Assembly (NCBI GenBank): GCA_024710535.1
Contig: JANJUO010000433.1
Coordinates: 1-5,664 of the forward strand
Length of the DNA stretch: 5,664 nt
Direction: 5' to 3'
Origin: a bacterium
Lineage (GTDB): Bacteria > Bacteroidota > Ignavibacteria > Kapaibacteriales > UBA2268
Part shown: piece after piece, positions 1 through 5,664 of the stretch
How positions within the stretch are numbered: the stretch's first letter is position 1
How the letters are laid out: the number at the start of each line of letters is the position of its first letter
Notes under the pieces: model-generated
What the model was told of the DNA's origin: nothing
What the model saw: the letters and a program-made list of their open reading frames with translations, nothing else
The model's database searches: none
Program-made: the position numbers and the translations under genes

Positions 1-23
1 ATTTGTTTAACTTGGCTGAGTAG

Positions 24-1727
24 TTACAATGAATATTTATATGTGCTGTATGTAATTAATTGTTCTATTTGCTTGATGTTTGTGTAGTTCGATGAAAAAT
101 ATTCGTTCTGAATTTGGTCAATCACTGCAATGTCGAGCAAATTTTGGTCGGTTTGCTTAATTGAACTAATTATATCCATAAAGAATTCTTTTTTCAGTTC
201 ATAAAATTCTATGTTTTGTTTATCTTCAAAAGTTAGATTGAATAGTTTTGATAGTCTTAACCAAATTCTTCCCAAAAATTGATTCATAAAAAATGGATGA
301 TGAAAATTATGCTTGACTAATGGTATTTGAGTTAATTTTCTATTGGAATTCTTAATATATTTTTTGAAATCATTGCCATAGTTCTTGATTGAATTTGGCA
401 TATTAAGAGCAGATTGAAGAATTGGAAGCATACTGAACGGATTTATATCAATCAAAAAATTATCGGTATAACTCTGCTCGAAATACATAAAATTCGGATA
501 TTTGACCTTCAATGCAAACAAATCAAGCCAATTTCTAAAACCAATATCATCAATTTTTGGCAAAGTTTCAATTCGATTGATTAATTTCTGATGAGTGGCA
601 CTCTTGATAAGTTTTTGAGTTTGCTTATTGAATATATTAATCGGCTTTTTTATTAGAAATTTCTCGATTATTTCTTCTGTATTTTTATTTTTGAAACTTT
701 GATAGCCAACAACAGCGGCTAAAGTATAGAGTCCATTTCTGGCATATTCACCATTTGACCCATCAAAAATGAGAATGTTATTCTTTGCAATATCATCATA
801 ATAAGACTTATTCAGAACTTCACTCATATTGTTATGCAACTGAAAATTTCGGGCAAAATCAAGAATTTTATCTTCATTTATTAATTCAAAATGTTCATTG
901 AAGTTGTAATTTTTGTAATGAAGATCGAATTTCTGTGCAATTTTTTTGGAAATAACATTGTCGGGATGCTTGCTATTTCCATACGCAAATAATTTTGGAG
1001 ATTCGTTGTTTTTTAGAAAATGAGCCAGCAAATATCTTGAATCAAGCCCGCCCGAAATGGATAAGCCAATATCATTGCTGTTAATTTTCAAAGATAGTGC
1101 ATTACTGATTAATTGATGAAAATGCTCCGGCTTACCTTTCTCGAATTCAAATTCGAAATTTGTTTTCTTAATTTGCAAAAGATTATTTTTTCGGTTTAAT
1201 TCAACGTTGCTTCCTGCTCCAAATCTATCAATATTTTGGAAAATCGAACTTTCATCCAATTGATTCGACAAATAAATTCTTGTTGAGAAATTATATATAT
1301 CAAACTCATTTATACCTGTATAATTTATGATTTCTTCAATAGAATTTGAAAAAATATGAGTTGACTTTGAGTTATAATGATAGATTTGGCTAATTCCAAG
1401 ATAATCATTAAATAATTTTATATACAAATTATCCCAAATCAAAAGCGAAAAATGACCAGTGAATCTCTTTCTAAATTCTGAAATATCAAAATCATCAAAA
1501 TTGTAATTTTCGAACTTAGTCTGCTTGAATTGATTATTTTGGAATTCCACCGGTAATCCACAAAATACAAAGCCATTTTCACCAAATTTTGAATGACTTA
1601 GAAAATTATTGCCTTTTACCAAAACTGTAAAATTTTCTTCTTCATATTTTTGGTATGAATTCACATATTTTAATCTGTCTAAATTCTTTTGAATTGCCTT
1701 GCCACTAATCGCAAAAAATATACTCAT
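24..1727 (-). CDS. Asparagine synthetase-family protein with a cysteine-less glutaminase-like domain
   Basis: A 567-residue protein with the two-domain plan of class-B asparagine synthetases. Residues about 1-180 resemble the class-II glutamine amidotransferase fold: the segment at 89-118 (FTGHFSLLIWD, then NDYLG) matches the conserved G-x-F-A-...-D...RD-x-x-G stretch. The nucleophilic Cys2 of true AsnB is absent, since the protein begins MSIFFAISG, so glutamine hydrolysis is unlikely. Residues about 200-540 form the ATP-pyrophosphatase synthetase domain, with the PP-loop SGGLDS at 225-230 and a divergent second nucleotide-loop motif, FDGSNGEYARNG, near 321-332. Family knowledge: such proteins activate a carboxylate as an acyl-adenylate and form an amide; relatives include lasso-peptide cyclases, beta-lactam synthetase and homologues in O-antigen clusters. 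The true substrate cannot be read here. The ATG at 1727 has no Shine-Dalgarno sequence and is the only plausible start. The gene is transcribed away from the plus-strand cluster. The family call is firm; the function is open. Confidence 0.88.
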   Translation of the reverse strand: MSIFFAISGKAIQKNLDRLKYVNSYQKYEEENFTVLVKGNNFLSHSKFGENGFVFCGLPVEFQNNQFKQTKFENYNFDDFDISEFRKRFTGHFSLLIWDNLYIKLFNDYLGISQIYHYNSKSTHIFSNSIEEIINYTGINEFDIYNFSTRIYLSNQLDESSIFQNIDRFGAGSNVELNRKNNLLQIKKTNFEFEFEKGKPEHFHQLISNALSLKINSNDIGLSISGGLDSRYLLAHFLKNNESPKLFAYGNSKHPDNVISKKIAQKFDLHYKNYNFNEHFELINEDKILDFARNFQLHNNMSEVLNKSYYDDIAKNNILIFDGSNGEYARNGLYTLAAVVGYQSFKNKNTEEIIEKFLIKKPINIFNKQTQKLIKSATHQKLINRIETLPKIDDIGFRNWLDLFALKVKYPNFMYFEQSYTDNFLIDINPFSMLPILQSALNMPNSIKNYGNDFKKYIKNSNRKLTQIPLVKHNFHHPFFMNQFLGRIWLRLSKLFNLTFEDKQNIEFYELKKEFFMDIISSIKQTDQNLLDIAVIDQIQNEYFSSNYTNIKQIEQLITYSTYKYSL

Positions 1728-1761
1728 TTAATAATCTTTGTATTAATATAAATTTAAATCA

Positions 1762-1769
1762 CAAATATA
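1762..1769 (-). promoter_or_regulatory. Candidate -7 box for the Asn-synthetase homologue
   Basis: Read on the minus strand this is TATATTTG, an exact match to the Bacteroidota -7 consensus TAnnTTTG. It lies 34 bases upstream of the ATG at 1727, which would give a leader of about 25-30 nt. No matching -33 TTTG is visible at the usual distance, and such boxes arise easily by chance in AT-rich DNA, so this is tentative. Confidence 0.3.
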
Positions 1770-1785
1770 AGAATAATTCTTTTTT

Positions 1786-1793
1786 TACTTTTG
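1786..1793 (+). promoter_or_regulatory. Candidate -7 box for the mlaE-led cluster
   Basis: TACTTTTG matches the Bacteroidota -7 consensus TAnnTTTG exactly and lies 22 bases before the GTG at 1816 and 49 bases before the ATG at 1843. Transcription would begin near 1800. No -33 TTTG is visible at the usual spacing. The position, in the only sizeable gap upstream of four closely packed genes, is the main support. Confidence 0.3.
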
Positions 1794-1815
1794 AAAATTT
1801 TGCTATGTTTATATT

Positions 1816-2985
1816 GTGAATTTAACAAATTTTGATTTTAAAATGAATAAATTGCAAAATACTGATAGTTCGATAAGGATGGAGGAATCCGGTTCCAAAA
1901 TCATTTTGCATTTATCGGGCAGTATCACACAAAAAAATGCGACAGAATTCAAATTGAAATTCGATTTTCTAAAGCAAAAAAAAATAGAATTTGTTTTTGT
2001 TGATTTTTCGGAAATCAATGATTATGATACTTATTTGGTGGTATATCTGAATAGTTTGAGTGAATATTGTACAAAACACAATATCGAATTGGAATTTGTG
2101 AATATTTCCGATAAAATTCAACAATTTATCAAAGTGTTCAAAAGCCGAAAAAAAACTGAACGCACTGCTGAAGAAGATATTTCAGCAAGCAAACTGCATA
2201 TTATTCACATTGGTGAGCGAGCAGTTGTTTTCTTTTCTGAATTATACAAATTGATAGAATATTTGGGCGAATTAACCATAAAAATTACCAAATCAATTTT
2301 TTCACCTTCAAAAATCAGATGGAATGATTTTGGAGAATTATTTGCAAATGCCGGAGTTTATGCACTGCCAATCAGTGCTTTGATTGTATTTTTGATTGGA
2401 ATGGTAACCGGCTATCAAGGAGCAAGCCAATTGAAACAATTTGGAGCGGATATTTTTATCGCAGATTTGATAGGAATATCACTGACAAGAACATTATCTC
2501 CAATGCTTGTTGCAATACTTGTAGCCGGACGTTCGGGCTCTGCTTATGCCGCAGAACTTGGCACAATGAAAGTTTCAGAAGAGATAGACGCACTGAAATC
2601 AATGGGCTTTGATATAACGTATTTTCTTGTTTTGCCGAGAATTTTTGCTGTTATGCTGGCGATGCCGATTTTGGTGATTGTATGCGATTTTGTGGGAATA
2701 GCCGGTGGTTTGATTTCAGCATTAATGTCATTGGATATAACAATAACTGCATTTATAAATAGATTACAAATGGCACTTAGTTATGGAGATGTGTTTACCG
2801 GTGTTTTCAAAGGCATTGTATTTGCATTTCTGATTTCTGCAATAGGTTGCTTTAAGGGCTTGCAGGCAAAAGGCGGCGCCTCGGCTGTTGGAAAATATAC
2901 AACATCTTCGGTAGTTGCAGGCGTGTTTTTGATAATATTGACAGATGCAATTTTTACATTTTTATTTCAAGCGTTAGGAATTTAA
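1816..2985 (+). CDS. mlaE: STAS-MlaE fusion: phospholipid/Mce-type ABC transporter permease
   Basis: Integral inner-membrane permease of the MlaE family, which works with an MlaF-type ATPase and an MCE-domain protein (MlaD) to move lipids between the inner and outer membranes. Residues about 20-110 look like a STAS domain (ISGSI-like strand LHLSGSITQ, then DT at 71-72), the module that is the separate protein MlaB in E. coli. A charged linker follows at about 110-125. The MlaE domain fills about 135-389, with conserved motifs LSPMLVAILVAGRSGSAYAA (227-246), AELGTMKVSEEIDALKSMG (246-264), GCFKG (344-348) and the late GGASAVGKYTTSSVV (353-367) followed by TD at 376-377. About five hydrophobic segments are visible. 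The GTG at 1816 gives 389 residues; the ATG at 1843 (residue 10) is an equally credible start and loses no domain. Neither has a clear Shine-Dalgarno sequence. It heads a tight cluster; the next gene begins two bases after its stop. No mlaF or mlaD lies downstream. Confidence 0.93.
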   Translation: MNLTNFDFKMNKLQNTDSSIRMEESGSKIILHLSGSITQKNATEFKLKFDFLKQKKIEFVFVDFSEINDYDTYLVVYLNSLSEYCTKHNIELEFVNISDKIQQFIKVFKSRKKTERTAEEDISASKLHIIHIGERAVVFFSELYKLIEYLGELTIKITKSIFSPSKIRWNDFGELFANAGVYALPISALIVFLIGMVTGYQGASQLKQFGADIFIADLIGISLTRTLSPMLVAILVAGRSGSAYAAELGTMKVSEEIDALKSMGFDITYFLVLPRIFAVMLAMPILVIVCDFVGIAGGLISALMSLDITITAFINRLQMALSYGDVFTGVFKGIVFAFLISAIGCFKGLQAKGGASAVGKYTTSSVVAGVFLIILTDAIFTFLFQALGI

Positions 2986-2987
2986 TA

Positions 2988-4151
2988 ATGATTTATATGA
3001 ATAATGCGGCAACAACATTTCCCAAGCCGCCAGAAGTAATTGAAGCAATCAATGATTATTTGACAAAATTGCCGATTGATTTTACAAGAACAGGTTTGAA
3101 GGCAAAGGTAAAAAATTACAGTGCAGAACTTAGAGAAATAGCAGGAGAATTTTTTAATTGCAAAGATACTCATAATGTTATTATGACTTCGGGCAGTACC
3201 GAAGCATTGAATTTGGCATTAAAAGGATTCCGATTCAATAATTGCAATATAATTGCTACTCAAATCGAGCATAATTCTGTGCTTCGTCCATTGAATTATT
3301 TGGCAAAATTCGGTGTAGAAACCAGGATTGCAAATGCCGATTCGACCGGTTTTGTTCAAATGGCAGAAATTGAAAAATTGATTGATAAAAATACTCAAGC
3401 AATCGTGATTAATCATTGCTCGAATGTAACAGGTGCTGTTCAGGATATCAAAACTATTTCAAAAATTGCAAAAGAATACGGTATAAAATTGATAGTTGAC
3501 GGCTCTCAATCCGCAGGTGTTATAAATGTTGATTTGGCAGAACTTGATGTGGATGCCTTTGCTATTACTGGGCATAAATCTCTTTATGGATTAACCGGTA
3601 GTGGAATGTTGCTATTAAAAAAAGAACATAAAATTGAACCATTGAAGCACGGCGGAACGGGTGTTTATGGCAATTTAACCACTCAACCAGAGGATTTTCC
3701 ATATAGATATGAGTCTGGAACCCTGAATTATCCGGGTATAATTGCAATGACTGAAGGCATTAAATGGATTATGAAAGTAGATATAGATAATATAAATCTA
3801 AGAAAGAGAAAATTATGGCGATTGATGTATGAAAATCTTCATCACAATGAAAAGATTAAAATATATTTCTCAGAAGAACATAATAGCTATGGAGTTTTCA
3901 CTTTCAATATTGATGGTATATCAGCCGAAGAAGTGAACTTTATTTTGGAAAATTCTTTTAGAATAATTGCCCGTGCAGGATTGCACTGTAGTCCATATTC
4001 CGCAATGGCAATCGATTCTTATCCGCAAGGTTCGGTTCGTGTAAGCCCTTCATATTTTACATCAGAAGAAGAGATATATACTTTTATAACTGCTGTAAAC
4101 AAAATTTGTGATTCAAATTATGGAACTGAAGATGAAGATTCTTCAATTTGA
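2988..4151 (+). CDS. Class-V aminotransferase, cysteine desulfurase type
   Basis: A PLP-dependent fold-type I enzyme of 387 residues, expected to be cytosolic and to strip sulfur from cysteine, leaving alanine and an enzyme persulfide. Visible signature residues are the N-terminal MNNAATTFPKP (4-14), GSTEALNLAL (69-78), the cofactor-stacking histidine in IEHNSV (H95), the NHCSNVTGA stretch (142-150), the cofactor aspartate and glutamine in VDGSQSAG (D171, Q174), the Schiff-base lysine in TGHKSLYG (K197), ESGTLN (242-247), and the loop cysteine in ARAGLHCSPY (C334). The wording of these motifs is closest to my memory of the EF2568-like subfamily of cysteine desulfurase-like proteins, rather than IscS or SufS proper. 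The ATG at 2988 follows a purine-rich AGGAA (2976-2980) at suitable spacing; a second ATG at 2997 is less likely. A short acidic tail (about 376-387) follows the last conserved block and is encoded where the next gene starts. The physiological sulfur acceptor is unknown. Confidence 0.92.
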   Translation: MIYMNNAATTFPKPPEVIEAINDYLTKLPIDFTRTGLKAKVKNYSAELREIAGEFFNCKDTHNVIMTSGSTEALNLALKGFRFNNCNIIATQIEHNSVLRPLNYLAKFGVETRIANADSTGFVQMAEIEKLIDKNTQAIVINHCSNVTGAVQDIKTISKIAKEYGIKLIVDGSQSAGVINVDLAELDVDAFAITGHKSLYGLTGSGMLLLKKEHKIEPLKHGGTGVYGNLTTQPEDFPYRYESGTLNYPGIIAMTEGIKWIMKVDIDNINLRKRKLWRLMYENLHHNEKIKIYFSEEHNSYGVFTFNIDGISAEEVNFILENSFRIIARAGLHCSPYSAMAIDSYPQGSVRVSPSYFTSEEEIYTFITAVNKICDSNYGTEDEDSSI

Positions 4152-4419
4152 AAAAGTTGACAATTGTCTTGATGCAAAAAATGTGTATGATTTTGTGCTC
4201 GATTCCATTATAGATGAAAACTTTATAAATTATCTGGCAAAACTTGGAAAATTGACTTATATTCATATTTTTGAAAATCCATTTTTCAGAATAATTTGTA
4301 GGGGCAAATATACACTACGAGGCAGTTTGAATAATCAAATTGTTAGATGCCTTTTGCCTGATGAATTTGAAATGAATGATGTTGAAGAATTGAAAAAATA
4401 TATTTTGAATTATGATTGA
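4120..4419 (+). CDS. Small hypothetical protein overlapping the desulfurase and glycosyltransferase genes
   Basis: I do not recognise this family. The frame opens with GTG at 4108, ATG at 4120 and ATG at 4132, giving 103, 99 or 95 residues. I prefer one of the ATGs because the GTG would require a longer overlap with the upstream gene and has no ribosome-binding site; 4132 is preceded by a weak purine stretch (GGAACTGAAG). The protein is soluble, with no signal peptide or membrane segment. Its C-terminal two-thirds look like an ordered domain: a helical stretch (AKNVYDFVLDSIIDENFINYL), then strand-like TYIHIFENPFFRIICRGKYT, then a charged helix near the end (DVEELKKYIL). Three cysteines (20, 64 and 81, counted from the GTG) do not form a metal-binding motif. 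The start lies inside the desulfurase gene and the stop overlaps the glycosyltransferase start by eight bases, so translation is probably coupled. The gene is real on the strength of packing and protein-like composition; a role with the desulfurase is only a guess. Confidence 0.72.
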   Translation: MELKMKILQFEKVDNCLDAKNVYDFVLDSIIDENFINYLAKLGKLTYIHIFENPFFRIICRGKYTLRGSLNNQIVRCLLPDEFEMNDVEELKKYILNYD

Positions 4420-5554
4420 TAGTAAATTTAAAAGAATTGTTTTAATAACGCAAGATTATTTCCCGGATATTGGCGGGATTACTACATATTGTTATGGAAT
4501 TGCAAAAAATTTTGAGCAAATGGGCTTTGATGTATTGATTCTAACTAAATCTTTTGATGGATATAAATTTAATAATCAAATTCAAAAAGATGAGTATGGC
4601 TTGAAAGTGTTGCGGCTTGAGCACAGCAAATGGAAAAATCAACGGAATACTCTGGTGTATAATGCAATTAAACCATTAATTAATGATAAAACATTATTTT
4701 TTGCTGCAAATTGGAAGATGTCTGTTGCCTGCTTCTTCCATTCAATTTTTCGAAAAATCAATTATATCACAGTGGTTCATGGTTTGGATGCAATTGAAGG
4801 TAGAAAAATAAATAAATTTCTTCAATATAAAGCATTCAAAAATGGGAAAATTATCATTTCCGTAAGCCGTTTTACGAAAAATTTGCTTGAAAGCCAATTC
4901 CCAAATAAATCTCTAAACATTGCAGTGATTAACGGTGGTGTTGATTTGAAAAAATATAAAAAAATTGAAGATTATTCAAAAGTTGAAACCAAATATTCTC
5001 TTGATCCGGGCTTTAGAATTGTAAGTATCGCAAGACTTGTCAAGCGTAAGGGCTTTGATAATATGATAAAAGCAATTGCTCTGCTGAATGATAAGGATAT
5101 GCATTATTATATAGGTGGATCTGGTAATTACGAGCTTGATCTCAGAAAACTTGCAATAGAACTGAAACTGCAAAATAATGTTCATTTTCTTGGCTTTGTT
5201 TCTGATGATGAAATTGCTGAGTTTTATTCTGCTTGTGATGTTTATGCAATGCCCTCAAGGCAACTAAAAAATGATGTGGAAGGATTTGGTTTGACCTATA
5301 TCGAAGCGGCGGCTTGCGGTATTACTTCAATTGGGGGCAAAAATTCAGGAGCAGAGGATGCTATATTGCAGAATGAAACCGGGATTCTCGTAGATGCTGA
5401 ATCAGTGGAAGAAATTGCTGAAGCTATAAAAAATCTGAAATCAAACTCAATTTTTATGAAAGAACTTGCCGAGAAAGCACACAAAAGAGCAATTGAATCA
5501 TTTTCTTGGGAAGTTAAAGCAAAAGAGATTATTGATGCTGTATCCAAGCAATAA
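4412..5554 (+). CDS. GT4-family (GT-B fold) glycosyltransferase
   Basis: A 380-residue retaining glycosyltransferase, probably at the cytosolic face of the inner membrane, that would move a sugar from a nucleotide donor to a lipid or glycan acceptor. The N-terminal Rossmann half begins with the glycine-rich loop in FPDIGGITTYCYGIA (17-31) and includes VVHGLDA (121-127) and the ISVSRFTKNLL turn (149-159). The linker NGGVDLKKY (174-182) leads to the donor half. There SIARLVKRKG supplies the conserved arginine and lysine (R208, K213), then YIGGSGNYE (233-241), NNVHFLGFV (255-263), and the EX7E motif as E290 and E298 in VEGFGLTYIEA. The closing GILVD (324-328) is also typical. Length is normal for the family and the gene is complete. 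It resembles PimB/PimA-type and polysaccharide-cluster mannosyl or glucosyltransferases, but donor and acceptor cannot be told from sequence. The ATG lies within the end of the preceding gene (ATGATTGA), pointing to translational coupling. No Shine-Dalgarno sequence is visible. It appears to be the last gene of the cluster. Confidence 0.93.
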   Translation: MIDSKFKRIVLITQDYFPDIGGITTYCYGIAKNFEQMGFDVLILTKSFDGYKFNNQIQKDEYGLKVLRLEHSKWKNQRNTLVYNAIKPLINDKTLFFAANWKMSVACFFHSIFRKINYITVVHGLDAIEGRKINKFLQYKAFKNGKIIISVSRFTKNLLESQFPNKSLNIAVINGGVDLKKYKKIEDYSKVETKYSLDPGFRIVSIARLVKRKGFDNMIKAIALLNDKDMHYYIGGSGNYELDLRKLAIELKLQNNVHFLGFVSDDEIAEFYSACDVYAMPSRQLKNDVEGFGLTYIEAAACGITSIGGKNSGAEDAILQNETGILVDAESVEEIAEAIKNLKSNSIFMKELAEKAHKRAIESFSWEVKAKEIIDAVSKQ

Positions 5555-5664
5555 TTTATATAGAAAATCATCCGAAATTGTAATTAAATTGGACTAAACT
5601 ACAAAATATTAATTTGTTTTAACTAATAATATAATTTATTCGTCAATATTGATTGTTTAAATTT
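5555..5664. other. AT-rich non-coding tail
   Basis: These 110 bases after the glycosyltransferase contain no convincing reading frame. The only structure seen is a weak inverted repeat, ACAAA at 5601-5605 and TTTGT at 5613-5617 followed by TTT, which could be a poor intrinsic terminator but is too AT-rich and short to call as one. Confidence 0.5.

Noticed and set aside
1141..1156. Perfect 7-bp inverted repeat (TCGAATT, two bases, AATTCGA)
   Set aside because: It lies inside the Asn-synthetase homologue and is fully explained by alternating Phe and Glu codons (residues 191-196), not a regulatory site.
1809..2018. Minus-strand open frame of 69 codons opposite the start of the permease gene
   Set aside because: It is antisense to a well-supported coding region, has no recognisable domain, and its phenylalanine- and cysteine-rich composition is typical of the complement of AT-rich coding DNA.
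2982..3416. Minus-strand open frames (2982-3173 and 3219-3416) opposite the desulfurase gene
   Set aside because: They are short, antisense to conserved desulfurase motifs and have no recognisable product.
5296..5571. Minus-strand open frame of 91 codons opposite the end of the glycosyltransferase gene
   Set aside because: It mirrors the EX7E-containing C-terminal half of a clear glycosyltransferase and shows no family features of its own.
5601..5620. Possible terminator hairpin after the glycosyltransferase
   Set aside because: The stem is only five A/T-dominated pairs around a 7-base loop and is followed by only three further T residues, so it cannot be told from chance in such AT-rich sequence.

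Overview
This is an AT-rich window, roughly 30% GC by eye. It holds five protein-coding genes and no sign of tRNA, rRNA, CRISPR or insertion sequences. Gene starts mostly lack clear Shine-Dalgarno sequences. The one long intergenic gap carries TAnnTTTG boxes of the Bacteroidota type. Together with the base composition this suggests the Bacteroidota/Chlorobiota/Ignavibacteria/Kapabacteria group, but that is an inference from style and not from a marker gene.

Layout. On the minus strand, 24-1727 encodes a 567-residue member of the asparagine synthetase family. Its N-terminal glutaminase-like domain has no nucleophilic cysteine. An 88-bp divergent intergenic region (1728-1815) follows. It leads into a compact plus-strand cluster of four genes with a 2-nt gap and then two overlaps. 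The first is a STAS-MlaE fusion permease of a phospholipid/Mce-type ABC transporter (1816-2985). The second is a class-V aminotransferase of the cysteine desulfurase type (2988-4151). The third is a small unrecognised protein whose start lies inside the desulfurase gene (about 4120-4419). The fourth is a GT4-family GT-B glycosyltransferase (4412-5554). The last 110 bases are AT-rich and non-coding.

How they may work together. The tight spacing of the four plus-strand genes implies one transcript and probably translational coupling. Their functions do not form a familiar pathway: lipid transport across the envelope, sulfur mobilisation from cysteine, an unknown small protein and sugar transfer. 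Two of them (MlaE, GT4), and possibly the divergent Asn-synthetase homologue, could serve envelope or surface-glycan biogenesis. The permease has no ATPase (MlaF) or MCE-domain (MlaD) gene beside it on its downstream side. The desulfurase has no scaffold or sulfur-acceptor gene of known type in the window. The most open question is the small gene between the desulfurase and the glycosyltransferase. I see no clear evidence for an entirely new multi-gene system here.
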